Assembly (NCBI GenBank): GCA_019423755.1
Contig: JAHZAU010000022.1
Location: 1 to 37,123, forward strand
DNA: 37,123 nt
From: Oscillospiraceae bacterium
Lineage (GTDB): Bacteria; Bacillota; Clostridia; Oscillospirales; Ruminococcaceae
Direction: 5' to 3'
Positions 24,031 through 32,164 of this stretch are shown in pieces. The notes under the pieces were generated by a model that was given only the letters and a program-made list of their open reading frames with translations, did not search any database and had not been told where the DNA came from. The position numbers and the translations under genes are program-made. Position 1 is the first letter of the stretch; every line of letters begins with the position of its first letter.

Positions 24031-26667
24031 CTACAGCAGGGCCTGCAGCTCTCCCAGGGCCACCAGCGCTTGGATGGGGGTCAGCTTGTTGATGTCCAGC
24101 TGGCGCAGGCGGCGCAGGGCTTCCGGCTCCGGCTGGGCCACCAGTACCATCTGCTGCTCCTCCTGGGGCTTCTTTTTCTTGCGGCTGGCGGCGGACACCG
24201 GGGCCCCGGCTTCCAGCTGGCGCAGGATCTGCCCGGCGCGGGTGACGATCTCCTCCGGGATGCCCGCCAGGCGGGAGACGTAGATGCCGTAGCTGTCGTC
24301 GGTGCCGCCGGGGAGGATGCGCCGCAGGAAGATAATGTCCTCGCCGTTCTTCTTCACGGCGATGTTGTAGTTTTTCACCCCGGGAAGCTCCGCTTCCAGG
24401 CAGGTCAGCTCGTGGTAGTGGGTGGCAAAGAGGGTCTTGGCCCCCAGCTTGCGGCGGTTGGCGATGTGCTCCACCACCGCCCGGGCGATGCTCATGCCGT
24501 CGAAGGTGGAGGTGCCGCGGCCGATCTCGTCGAGAATCAGCAGGCTGCGGGAGGTGGCGTTCTGCAAGATCTCCGCCACCTCGTTCATCTCCACCATGAA
24601 GGTGGACTGGCCGGAAGCCAGGTCGTCCGAGGCGCCGACGCGGGTGTAGATGCCGTCCACCACCCCGATGCTGGCGGCCCGGGCCGGGACGAAGCTGCCC
24701 ATCTGGGCCATGAGCACGATGAGGGCGGTTTGGCGCATATAGGTGGATTTACCCGCCATGTTGGGGCCGGTGATGATGGCGATCTGGTTCTGGTTGCCGT
24801 CCAGCAGGGTGTCGTTGGAGACGAAAAGCCCGTCGGTGAGCATGGCTTCCACCACCGGGTGGCGGCCTTCGGTGATCTGGATGGTGTCGGACAGGTCCAC
24901 CTGGGGGCGGCAGTAGCGGTTCTGCACCGCTACATAGGCAAAGGAGGTGAGCACATCCAGCCGGGCCACCGCCGCTGCGGTGCGCTGCACCCGGGCGATC
25001 TCGGCCGCCACCTGGGCGCGCACCTGGTCAAACAGCTCCGCTTCCAGCGAAAGGATGCGGTCCCGGCCGCCGAGGATGGTCTGTTCCAGTTCCTTGAGCT
25101 CCTGGGTGATGTAGCGCTCGGAGTTGGTCAGCGTCTGGCGGCGGACATAGTCCTCCGGCACCTGATCGGAATAGCTTTTGCTCACTTCCAGATAGTAGCC
25201 GAAGACGTTGTTGAAGCCCACCTTCAGGTTTTTGATGCCGCTGCGCTCCCGCTCCCGGGCCTCCACCTCGGCCAGCACCCCTTTGGTGTCCTTGACCAGG
25301 TGGCGCAGGCGGTCCAGCTCCTCGTGGTAGCCCGGGCGGATCACCCCGCCGTCCCGCAGCAGAGCCGGGGGCTCCGGGTCGATGGCTTCGTCCAGCAGGC
25401 GGCACAGGTCTTCCAGCGGGTCCAGCTGGCGGTAGGTCTCCTGCAGCAGCTGGCTGCGGCTGCCTTCCAGAAGCTGGCGCAGGCGGGGCAGGTTGCCGGC
25501 GGTATATTGCAGCGAGCGCAGCTCCCGGGGGGTGACGCTGCCGAAGACGATGCGGGTGATGATGCGTTCCAGGTCAAAGATCTGGCCCAGCGTCTCCCGC
25601 AGGTCCTCCTGCAGCATCGGCTCCTCCACCAGCTCCTGGACGGCGTTGAGGCGCCGGTTGATGGCAGTGGGGTTGAGCAGCGGCTTTTCCACCCAGCTTT
25701 TGAGCAGGCGCTTGCCCATGGCGGTGCAGGTGCGGTCCAGCACCCAAAGCAGGCTCCCCCGCTTTTCCCCGCCGCGCATGGTCTGGCACAGTTCTAGGTT
25801 GCGCCGGGCGCTGATGGGCAGGGCCATAAACTGGTCGTCCTCGTAGATATCTAAGAGGCGCAGGCTTTCCAGCCCGTGGCGCTGGGTCTCGGCCAGGTAG
25901 GAAAGCAGCCCGCCCAGGGCGCCCACCATCAGCGGGCGGTCTTCCAGTTCCAGCTGGGAAAGTTTTTTCGCCCCAAACTGCTCCAGCACCCGCCTCTGGC
26001 AGGCAGCCGGGTCGTAGCGGTCCTCTTCCAGGCAGTCGGCGGCGCAGCAGAGCTTTTCCTTTAAAAACCGCCCCAGCTCCCCGTCGTCCAGCAGCGCCGG
26101 GTTGAAGATCACCTCCGAGGGGGAAAACTTCACCAGCTCGTTTTGCAGCCGGGTGCGGCTGTTTTCGGTGATCTGGGTCAGGTGGATCTGCCCGGTGGAG
26201 ATGTCGCAGAAGGCAAGGCCGAGCCAGGCCCCCTCCCCTACCGGACTGTCCGGGTCCTGGAAGATGGAGCAGATGTAGTTGTTGGAGCCTTCTTCCAGCA
26301 TGTTGCTTTCCAGCACCGTCCCCGGGGTGATGACCCGCACCACGTCCCGCTTCACCAGGCCTTTGGCGGTAGCCGGGTCCTCCATCTGCTCGCAGATGGC
26401 CACCTTGTAGCCTTTTTTGATCAGCCGGGCGATGTAGGCCTCGCAGCTGTGGTAGGGCACGCCGCACATGGGGGCGCGCTCTTCCAGACCGCACTCCTTG
26501 CCGGTGAGGGTCAGTTCCAGCTCCCGGCTCACCAGCTTGGCGTCGTCAAAGAACATCTCATAAAAATCCCCCAAGCGGTAAAACAGGATCTGGTCCTTGT
26601 GCTGTTCCTTTACGCTGAGGTAATGCTGCATCATCGGGGAAAGGCCCCGGGGCTTTTTCTCTTCCAT
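24031..26667 (-). CDS. mutS: DNA mismatch repair protein MutS
   Basis: An 878-residue mismatch-recognition ATPase. The N-terminal mismatch-binding domain has FYRLGDFYEMF with the Phe-x-Glu wedge, followed by ELTLTGKECG and RAPMCGVPYHS. The core and clamp domains follow. The C-terminal ATPase has Walker A TGPNMAGKSTYMRQ, Walker B LLILDEIGRGTSTFDG and the ATHYHELT loop. A C-terminal helix (LDINKLTPIQALVALGELQ) is present as in tetramerising MutS. Start chosen at ATG 26667 (AAAGGAG 6-7 bases upstream, family-like N-terminus LSPMMQHYL) and not an upstream codon lying in the terminator hairpin. Confidence 0.98.
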   Translation of the reverse strand: MEEKKPRGLSPMMQHYLSVKEQHKDQILFYRLGDFYEMFFDDAKLVSRELELTLTGKECGLEERAPMCGVPYHSCEAYIARLIKKGYKVAICEQMEDPATAKGLVKRDVVRVITPGTVLESNMLEEGSNNYICSIFQDPDSPVGEGAWLGLAFCDISTGQIHLTQITENSRTRLQNELVKFSPSEVIFNPALLDDGELGRFLKEKLCCAADCLEEDRYDPAACQRRVLEQFGAKKLSQLELEDRPLMVGALGGLLSYLAETQRHGLESLRLLDIYEDDQFMALPISARRNLELCQTMRGGEKRGSLLWVLDRTCTAMGKRLLKSWVEKPLLNPTAINRRLNAVQELVEEPMLQEDLRETLGQIFDLERIITRIVFGSVTPRELRSLQYTAGNLPRLRQLLEGSRSQLLQETYRQLDPLEDLCRLLDEAIDPEPPALLRDGGVIRPGYHEELDRLRHLVKDTKGVLAEVEARERERSGIKNLKVGFNNVFGYYLEVSKSYSDQVPEDYVRRQTLTNSERYITQELKELEQTILGGRDRILSLEAELFDQVRAQVAAEIARVQRTAAAVARLDVLTSFAYVAVQNRYCRPQVDLSDTIQITEGRHPVVEAMLTDGLFVSNDTLLDGNQNQIAIITGPNMAGKSTYMRQTALIVLMAQMGSFVPARAASIGVVDGIYTRVGASDDLASGQSTFMVEMNEVAEILQNATSRSLLILDEIGRGTSTFDGMSIARAVVEHIANRRKLGAKTLFATHYHELTCLEAELPGVKNYNIAVKKNGEDIIFLRRILPGGTDDSYGIYVSRLAGIPEEIVTRAGQILRQLEAGAPVSAASRKKKKPQEEQQMVLVAQPEPEALRRLRQLDINKLTPIQALVALGELQALL

Positions 26668-26710
26668 GGTGGGCTCCTTTGGGTGTGGTGTTGAGGGGCG
26701 GAAAATGCAA

Positions 26711-26754
26711 ATCAGCCAGCATACCCGATGCTGGCGCATACCTGATGCTGGCTG
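26711..26754 (-). terminator. terminator-like hairpin after the ylbF-like gene, built from a tandem repeat
   Basis: On the minus strand CAGCCAGCAT and ATGCTGGCTG form an outer stem, followed by ATTTGCATTTTC. An alternative shorter hairpin, GCCAGCAT with ATGCTGGC, forms from the downstream half. The T-run is interrupted, so it may be a partial terminator between ylbF and mutS. Confidence 0.6.
26719..26752. repeat. two tandem 17-base repeats within the ylbF-mutS hairpin
   Basis: Unit 1 is GCATACCCGATGCTGGC (26719-26735) and unit 2 is GCATACCTGATGCTGGC (26736-26752); they differ at one base. The duplication creates the competing hairpins described for the terminator. Confidence 0.9.
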
Positions 26755-26767
26755 ACCGAAAGCTTAA

Positions 26768-27175
26768 TTAGTGGCAGCCGCCGCAGGCGCTGCAGTTGCC
26801 GGAGCATCCGCCGACGTTTTCCTCGATCAGGTCGGGGTTTTCGCCGTTGACGGAGCCGTAAAGGATGTCGGAGATGAAGCTCATCATGCGGTCCACCTCC
26901 GCTTTGGCGGCGTTGAACTCCACCATGTGGGGGTTGGCCATGCACTCCTGGTAAGCGGCTTTGAGCTCTTTGTCCACTGCCATGAGCTTATCCTTGTCCT
27001 GGGGCTCTTTGGACAGTTCCATGTTGAGCTCGACGCGTTTCATGTTGAAGCGCTCGATGAGCTCCTGCAGCTCTTTGTCCTCGTCGTTTGCTTTTTTAGC
27101 GGCGTCGATGCGCAGGTAGCGCTCGTCCTGCTGGATGGCTTTGCCCAGCTCTCTTGCCATGGTGATGATATCCAT
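26768..27175 (-). CDS. YlbF/YmcA-family protein with Cys-rich tail (RicA/RicF-like)
   Basis: A 135-residue mostly helical protein of the YlbF/YmcA family. In Bacillus, YmcA, YlbF and YaaT form the Ric complex, which carries Fe-S clusters and steers RNase Y in mRNA maturation. The C-terminus here, GGCSGNCSACGGCH, gives four closely spaced Cys, suiting an Fe-S cluster. Start chosen at ATG 27175 because AGGAGG lies 8 bases upstream of it but only 2 bases before the alternative ATG at 27181. It sits between miaB and mutS exactly as ymcA does in Bacillus (ymcB-ymcA-cotE-mutS), which supports a YmcA-type role. Confidence 0.88.
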   Translation of the reverse strand: MDIITMARELGKAIQQDERYLRIDAAKKANDEDKELQELIERFNMKRVELNMELSKEPQDKDKLMAVDKELKAAYQECMANPHMVEFNAAKAEVDRMMSFISDILYGSVNGENPDLIEENVGGCSGNCSACGGCH

Positions 27176-27221
27176 TGTCATTTCCTCCTAATATATTGGG
27201 ATGGGGTCTATGCTCGAAAAT

Positions 27222-28733
27222 TTATGCCAGCGCAGCCCGGTCGGGCGCGGATGGTTCGGTTGGGTCTGCCGGGACAGCCTCGCCCTCCAACATGGAGCGC
27301 AAAGCCCGGGTGACGCGCACCGGGCAGAAGCGGTGCAGCAGCTCCCGGCCGCCCGAAAAGCGCACCAGAAGCCCGTGGTCGGAGCGGCCCAGCAGCATAC
27401 CGGGGGCCTGGGGGTCCTCCTCCTGTACCAGCACCCGCACCGTCTGCCCCACAAAGGAGGCGTTGCCCTGGTCGGCCAGCTGGTGGCAAAGGTCCAGAAG
27501 TTCCTTCATCCAGCGGGTCTTTTCCTGGTAGGGCACCGGGTCCGGCATCTGGGCCGCCCGGGTACCGGGGCGGGGCGAATAGATAAAGGTGAAGAGGCTC
27601 AGGTACCCTACCTCCTGGATGAGGGAGAGGGTCTGCTGGAACTCCTCATACTGCTCGCCGGGGAAGCCGACGATGATGTCCGAAGTAAAGCGCACACCGG
27701 GGATCTTTTCCTTGGCGTAGCGCACCAGGGAAAGGTACTGCTCCCGGGTGTAGCGGCGGTTCATCTCCCGCAGCACGCGGTCGCAGCCGCTTTGGGCCGG
27801 CAGGTGCAGCAGGCGGCTGACCTTCTCACAGCGGGCGATGGTGTCGATGAGGGCCGGGGTCATGTCCTTGGGATGGGGGGTCATGAAGCGGACGCGAAAC
27901 TCCCCGGGCAGGGCGTTGATCCGCTCCAGCAGCTCCCCGAAGGAGATGCGCTCCTCGTCGGGCAGGCCCTTGCCGTAGGAGTTGACGTTCTGCCCCAGCA
28001 GGAGGATCTCCTTGTAGCCTTCGTCCAGCGCCTGGCGCACCTCCTGCAGGATGGCGCCGGGGGTGCGGCTGATCTCCCGCCCCCGGACGTAGGGCACGAT
28101 GCAGTAGGAGCAGAAGTTGTCGCAGCCGTACATGATCTGCACCGAAGCGCAGTCCGGGTCCGACCGGTGGGTGGGCAGCCCTTCGGCAAAGGCGGTCAGC
28201 TCTTCGCTGGTGTCCACCACCCGTTTTTTGCCGGTGAGCGCCTGCCACAGCAGCTGCGGGAAGGTGTGCATCACGTGGGTGCCGAAGATCAGGTCCACCT
28301 GGGGGAAGCTTTCGGTGATGACCCCGGTGACCTGGGGCTGCTGCATCATGCAGCCGCACAGCCCGATGATAAAGTCGCGGTCCTGGCGTTTGCGGCGGCG
28401 CAGCGCCCCCACGGCGGAGTAAAGCTTTTCCTCGGCGTTTTCCCGCACGGCGCAGGTGTTGAAGAGGATCAGGTCCGCCTCCTTGAGCTGGGGGTTATTA
28501 AGCGGCGCGGTATTGGAACAGAGGGTATATCCCATCTGCAGCAGCATGCCCGACAGCTTTTCCCCGTCGGCCACATTGCCCTGGCAGCCGAAGGAATGCA
28601 CCAGCGCCAGCATGGGACGCCCCCGCCGGCGGGCTTTTTCCTCCACCAGGGCGCGCACCCGGTCCATGTACTCCCACTGGAGCTGCAGGTCCCGGTCCGG
28701 CACCTGGGAAAGAAGGTTGGATTGTTGCTGCAT
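27222..28733 (-). CDS. miaB: tRNA-2-methylthio-N6-dimethylallyladenosine synthase
   Basis: A 503-residue radical-SAM methylthiotransferase acting on i6A37 tRNA made by MiaA. The N-terminal cluster domain has Cys in FGCQGN, NTCAVRENAEE and GLCGCMMQQ. The radical SAM motif is GCDNFCSYCIVPYVRG (Cx3Cx2C), followed by EILLLGQNVNSYG and TSDIIVGFPGE. A TRAM RNA-binding domain occupies about residues 425-490. The usual DSE after the first Cys is DGE here. Start ATG 28733 has CGGAGG upstream. It is the first gene of the long minus-strand run and has a near-consensus promoter at 28776-28804. Confidence 0.97.
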   Translation of the reverse strand: MQQQSNLLSQVPDRDLQLQWEYMDRVRALVEEKARRRGRPMLALVHSFGCQGNVADGEKLSGMLLQMGYTLCSNTAPLNNPQLKEADLILFNTCAVRENAEEKLYSAVGALRRRKRQDRDFIIGLCGCMMQQPQVTGVITESFPQVDLIFGTHVMHTFPQLLWQALTGKKRVVDTSEELTAFAEGLPTHRSDPDCASVQIMYGCDNFCSYCIVPYVRGREISRTPGAILQEVRQALDEGYKEILLLGQNVNSYGKGLPDEERISFGELLERINALPGEFRVRFMTPHPKDMTPALIDTIARCEKVSRLLHLPAQSGCDRVLREMNRRYTREQYLSLVRYAKEKIPGVRFTSDIIVGFPGEQYEEFQQTLSLIQEVGYLSLFTFIYSPRPGTRAAQMPDPVPYQEKTRWMKELLDLCHQLADQGNASFVGQTVRVLVQEEDPQAPGMLLGRSDHGLLVRFSGGRELLHRFCPVRVTRALRSMLEGEAVPADPTEPSAPDRAALA

Positions 28734-28775
28734 AGGGGCACCTCCGCTAGATGATCTGGGCTTGTTCGAGTTTAT

Positions 28776-28804
28776 ATTATACTATTTTTGTGCGCATACG
28801 TCAA
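28776..28804 (-). promoter_or_regulatory. near-consensus promoter of the miaB-mutSL run
   Basis: On the minus strand TTGACG (28804-28799), a 17-base spacer and TATAAT (28781-28776). The predicted leader is about 36 bases. It is the best sigma-A promoter in the window and explains transcription of miaB through miaA. Confidence 0.9.
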
Positions 28805-28891
28805 TGACTGCCGCGGCGGCTTTTGGGGGAAAATCCGCCGTCCGGCGAGTAGCGCGCCGCGGACGGGGCACACTAGCCGGGAGGTGATATC

Positions 28892-29089
28892 ATGTACCAT
28901 CTGTACGACCTGCTGGCCCGGGACTCCGGCGCACGGCAGTTTTTCTTAACTTTGCCCGAAGGGGTGCAGGGCGCGCTGATCCTCAGCGCCGGGAGCATCC
29001 GCACCGAAGCGGATATGCGTCTGCTGGCGGACAGGGCGTCCATGCAGCAGGGACAGGCTTCCAACGAATCGGAACAAACATTCCGTTGA
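28892..29089 (+). CDS. conserved-looking 65-residue protein of unknown function
   Basis: A short frame starting MYHLYDLLARDSGARQFF with a near-perfect ribosome site GGGAGGTGAT placed correctly before ATG 28892. The product has a soluble, helical look: ARQFFLTLPEGVQGALIL and IRTEADMRLLADRA, then a polar tail. It has no signal peptide, membrane helix or Cys. I do not recognise a named family; the pattern LYDLL...ARxFFxxLPxxVQ resembles small proteins I associate with Clostridia, but this is memory, not proof. It is divergent from miaB and its stop codon overlaps the -35 of the M42 peptidase promoter. Confidence 0.7.
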   Translation: MYHLYDLLARDSGARQFFLTLPEGVQGALILSAGSIRTEADMRLLADRASMQQGQASNESEQTFR

Positions 29090-29114
29090 CCTTCCCGCCC
29101 CGGCGTGCTAAAAT
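29086..29114 (+). promoter_or_regulatory. promoter for the M42 peptidase gene
   Basis: TTGACC (29086-29091), 17-base spacer, TAAAAT (29109-29114) preceded by TGC. The leader would be about 96 bases long. The -35 overlaps the TGA of the preceding small gene. Confidence 0.75.
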
Positions 29115-29216
29115 GAAGCAGAAATGAAGGCGTTCCTGCAAGACGGCAAAATTTCAGCGTTTTGCACCGGAAAGCCCGCGCAAACTGCCAAATCTGACAA
29201 CAGGAGGGGCAACATC

Positions 29217-30296
29217 ATGGCTCTTGATTCCATCCAACTCATCCAATCTCTTTCCAACGCCAACGGCTGCTGCGGCTTCGAGGACGAGGTCGCAGAGCTT
29301 GGCCGCCAGGCCGCCGCGCCCTTTTGCAGCCGGGTCCAGGAGGACCACCTGCGCAACCTGTACCTGCACCGCGCCCAAAACAACGGCCGGCGCCCGGTGG
29401 TGATGCTGGACGCCCACAGCGACGAGGTGGGCTTCCTGGTGCAGGCCATCCACGAAAACGGCACCATCCAGTTCCTGCCTTTGGGCGGCTGGGCCGCCAG
29501 CACCCTTTCGGCCCAGAAGGTGCGGGTCCGCAACGCCGACGGCGTTTACCTGCCGGGCATCGTGGCGGCTATGCCGGTCCACTTTATGACCCCCGCCCAG
29601 CGTCAAGCCGGCGTGACCGATATCTCTTCCCTGGTCATCGACGTGGGCGCCACCTCCCGCCAGGAGGCGGTGGAGGTCTACCACATCCGCATCGGCGAGC
29701 CTATCGTCCCGGACGTGGCCTTCTCCTACGACCCCCGCTCCCAGGTGATGCTGGGCAAGGCGCTGGACAACCGTCTGGGCTGCGCCTGCGTGGTGGAGAC
29801 CCTGGCGGCGCTGTCCGGCGAGGAGCTGGCGGTGGACGTGGTGGGTACCTTTACCTCCCAGGAGGAGATCGGCGAGCGCGGCGCTTTTGTCGCCCGGGAG
29901 ACGGTACGCCCCCAGGTGGCCATCTGCTTTGAAGGCTGCCCGGCGGACGACACCTTCGCCCCGGATTACCTCATCCAGACCGCCATGAAGAAAGGCCCCA
30001 TGCTGCGGCACTTTGACTGCTCTATGATCACCAACCCCCGCTTCCAGCGCTTCGCCCTGGACCTGGCCGCCCAGAAAGGCATCCCGGTGCAGGAGTCGGT
30101 GCGCAGCGGCGGCGGCACCAACGGCGGACCCATCCACCTTTCCGGCCAGGGCGTACCGGTCATCGTCATCGGCGTGCCGGTGCGCTATATCCACAGCCAC
30201 CACGGCTTTGCCGCCCTGCCGGACTACCAGCACGCCGTCCAGCTGGCCGCCGAGGTGGTCCGCGCCCTGAACGAAGGCGTCATCGAAGGCTTTTAA
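29217..30296 (+). CDS. M42-family (glutamyl/TET-like) aminopeptidase
   Basis: A 359-residue cytosolic dinuclear metallo-aminopeptidase that removes N-terminal residues from peptides, or a related M42 hydrolase. Metal and catalytic residues fall in DAHSDEVGFL, GKALDNRLGCA, TSQEEIGERGA (catalytic Glu-Glu), the FEGCPADD stretch and YIHSHHGFA; SGGGTNGGPIH precedes the last His. Start chosen at ATG 29217 with AGGAGGGG before it; an upstream frame of 31 codons has no ribosome site. Monocistronic between its own promoter and terminator. Some M42 members act on cellulose-derived sugars or are annotated FrvX, so the exact substrate is open. Confidence 0.93.
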   Translation: MALDSIQLIQSLSNANGCCGFEDEVAELGRQAAAPFCSRVQEDHLRNLYLHRAQNNGRRPVVMLDAHSDEVGFLVQAIHENGTIQFLPLGGWAASTLSAQKVRVRNADGVYLPGIVAAMPVHFMTPAQRQAGVTDISSLVIDVGATSRQEAVEVYHIRIGEPIVPDVAFSYDPRSQVMLGKALDNRLGCACVVETLAALSGEELAVDVVGTFTSQEEIGERGAFVARETVRPQVAICFEGCPADDTFAPDYLIQTAMKKGPMLRHFDCSMITNPRFQRFALDLAAQKGIPVQESVRSGGGTNGGPIHLSGQGVPVIVIGVPVRYIHSHHGFAALPDYQHAVQLAAEVVRALNEGVIEGF

Positions 30297-30306
30297 GCCT
30301 CTCCCC

Positions 30307-30335
30307 TCCCCTGCCCATTGGGCGGGGGATTTTTT
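30307..30335 (+). terminator. terminator after the M42 peptidase gene
   Basis: TCCCCTGCCC (30307-30316) pairs with GGGCGGGGGA (30320-30329), ten pairs with one G-U and a three-base loop, followed by six T. Confidence 0.92.
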
Positions 30336-30358
30336 GTGCTCGCTGCTCCCCGGACGCC

Positions 30359-30390
30359 AAAAAACGGCCCCTCCCCACGGGAAGAGCCGT
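30359..30390 (-). terminator. terminator after the RpiR-family regulator gene
   Basis: On the minus strand ACGGCTCTTCCC pairs with GGGAGGGGCCGT (two mismatches), with a three-base loop and then six T. It lies 20 bases after the regulator stop. Confidence 0.85.
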
Positions 30391-30409
30391 CCGGCGCCGC
30401 ACCGGCGCA

Positions 30410-31234
30410 TTACGGGGTAAAGTAGGTTTTCTTCAGCCGGGCCAGCGCCTCCAGCGCCTGCACGCCCCGGCTGCCCAGCTGTTGGGTCAGCACCACCACC
30501 AGCGCATCCACCAAGGCAGTGGGCGCCGCCATGGAGTGGTACTCTTTTTCCTCCCCGCGGTAGACAAACAGGTTTTGGTCCGCCGCTTCCTCGGGCGGCA
30601 GGTAGGTGCGTCCCACAAAGGCCAACGTGTGGTAGCCTGCCGCCTTGCTCTGCTGCAGGATCACCCGCCCCTCCTGGGAAAGCTTGGAGAAACTGAACAT
30701 GACCACCCAGTCTCCCGGTCCGGCCTGGCTCAGGCCCTCCAACAGCTCCGAGCCGCCGGAAGGCAGCAGCGACACCGAAAGCCCCAGCCGCCGCAGCCGG
30801 AAAAACAGCATCTGCGCCAGGGAAGCCGAGGCGTTTTTGCCGTGGAGATACACCCGCCGCGCCTGGGCCAGCGCCTGGGCCGCCTGCTCCAACTGCCCCT
30901 GGTCCAGCTGTTCCAAGGTCTTTTGCAGGCAATACTGCTGGCGCTGCATCCAGCCTTCCAGGGAGAAGGTATCCTCCTGCTGGAGGGTCGCCGCCAGCTT
31001 CACCGCCGGGCCGGACGCAGCTTGCTCCAACACCAGCGCCTTGAGCGCCTTGAAGTCCCGGCAGCCCACATGGCGGGCAAAGCGGGAAAGGGTGGCGTCG
31101 GAAAGCTCCAGCTGCTGGGCCAGCTGGCCGATGGTCAAAAACAAAAACGAATCGGTGTGGGTGTTGATGTATTCGAGAATCCGCTGTTCCGCCCGGGTCA
31201 GCTGGGCGGGCTGGTGCGGAAGCTGCAGCTCCAT
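30410..31234 (-). CDS. RpiR/MurR-family regulator (HTH + SIS domain)
   Basis: A 274-residue regulator. The N-terminal helix-turn-helix of RpiR type has LTRAEQRILEYI, TIGQLAQQLELSDATLSRFARHVG and FKALKAL (residues of about 10-65). A SIS sugar-isomerase fold follows (about 110-250) with VYLHGKNASASLAQMLFFRL, GDWVVMFSFSKLSQE and YHTLAFVG. Such proteins sense phosphosugars or related phosphate esters and repress or activate nearby uptake and catabolic genes. It lies last in the ECF-PHP locus but has its own promoter overlapping a palindrome, so it is likely autoregulated and controls the transporter. Start ATG 31234 has AAAGGAG 9 bases upstream. Confidence 0.92.
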   Translation of the reverse strand: MELQLPHQPAQLTRAEQRILEYINTHTDSFLFLTIGQLAQQLELSDATLSRFARHVGCRDFKALKALVLEQAASGPAVKLAATLQQEDTFSLEGWMQRQQYCLQKTLEQLDQGQLEQAAQALAQARRVYLHGKNASASLAQMLFFRLRRLGLSVSLLPSGGSELLEGLSQAGPGDWVVMFSFSKLSQEGRVILQQSKAAGYHTLAFVGRTYLPPEEAADQNLFVYRGEEKEYHSMAAPTALVDALVVVLTQQLGSRGVQALEALARLKKTYFTP

Positions 31235-31289
31235 GGACGGTATCTCCTTTCCGGGTGTCTGGGCGGCTTTGGCGGGCCGGCCGATCCTA

Positions 31290-31322
31290 TTTGTTATACC
31301 ACAAACACCGCTCCCTTGTCCA
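31290..31322 (-). promoter_or_regulatory. promoter of the RpiR-family gene with overlapping palindrome
   Basis: On the minus strand TGGACA (31322-31317), an 18-base spacer and TATAAC (31298-31293) preceded by TGG. A palindrome TTTGT-N6-ACAAA (31290-31305) covers the -10 element. The palindrome suggests autoregulation, though the binding protein is inferred. Confidence 0.7.
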
Positions 31323-31328
31323 GCGGGA

Positions 31329-32126
31329 TCATCCCAGGGTCGGATTGGTGAGGACCGATACGTAATCCCCGCCCAGGGCGTGGATCTCCTTGAGGGAGCG
31401 CTTGAGCAGGCAGGCCGTCCGCACCTGGAAAGCCGCCGTCGGGGCCAGCTGGATGTGGTAGCGCCCTGCCTTCATCTCCTGGGCCAGCTGCTCCAGGGTG
31501 CGGCATTCCTGGTCAAAGTCGGTAGCGATGCAGCCGTATTGCACCGCCTGATGGGTGTCACTGCCGGACACCACCGGTACCCCCAGCCGCTGCCCCAGCT
31601 CCCGGGTCAGGCGTTGGGTCCGCTCCGGGTCCAGCGCCATGTCCTTGCCGTTCAGGTCCAAAAAGTCCACCCGAGCCAGCTGCTCCTCCGGCTGTTCCGG
31701 CAGGTGCCCCGGCGCCCGGAAGGGATGGCCGCAGCCCACCAGCACCGGGTATTGGGAAAACAGGTCCAGCAGCTGCCGAAAAGGCAGGAACCGCCCCTTC
31801 TCCTTGTGGGGCTCCAACCGGCGGTTGAGCTCCAGCACCGCCTCCAACGGTCCCAGGCAGAGTACATGCCCCACCTCGGCCACGTCGGTCTCCATGCCCG
31901 GGAATACCCGCAGGCCGTTTTCCAGCGCCAGGGTATCCCCTTCCCGCCGGCTGACGCTTTGCAGATAGCGGTACAGCTCCGCAAATTGCAGAGTGTTGAA
32001 GTGCTCCGTCAGGCACAAGGCGTCCAGGCCGGCCCGCCGGGCCTCCCCAAACAGCCAGTCGGTGTACAAGGTGGAAAAGGGCAGCTTTTTGGCAAGCTTG
32101 CCGTGGGTGTGAAAATCCATTCGCAA
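31329..32126 (-). CDS. PHP-domain metallo-phosphoesterase linked to ECF transporter
   Basis: A 265-residue PHP-family hydrolase (the fold of histidinol phosphatase and trinuclear phosphoesterases). The metal-site motifs are complete: MDFHTHGK at the N-terminus, CLTEHFNT, FPGMETDVAEVGHVLCLG, GCGHPFR and SGSDTHQ. Start chosen at TTG 32126 (AGAAGG 8 bases upstream); ATG 32120 two codons later is the alternative but sits 14 bases from the same site. It follows the T-component gene by about 38 bases, so it should be co-expressed with the ECF transporter. It probably hydrolyses a phosphate ester derived from or related to the transported compound, which is unknown. Confidence 0.85.
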   Translation of the reverse strand: MRMDFHTHGKLAKKLPFSTLYTDWLFGEARRAGLDALCLTEHFNTLQFAELYRYLQSVSRREGDTLALENGLRVFPGMETDVAEVGHVLCLGPLEAVLELNRRLEPHKEKGRFLPFRQLLDLFSQYPVLVGCGHPFRAPGHLPEQPEEQLARVDFLDLNGKDMALDPERTQRLTRELGQRLGVPVVSGSDTHQAVQYGCIATDFDQECRTLEQLAQEMKAGRYHIQLAPTAAFQVRTACLLKRSLKEIHALGGDYVSVLTNPTLG

Positions 32127-32164
32127 CGATATTACCTTCTTTCCAGGATGGTGGCGCCGCAGCG

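Noticed and set aside
26719..26752. Start of a CRISPR-like repeat array
   Set aside because: Only two abutting 17-base units without spacers; better explained as a duplicated hairpin arm.
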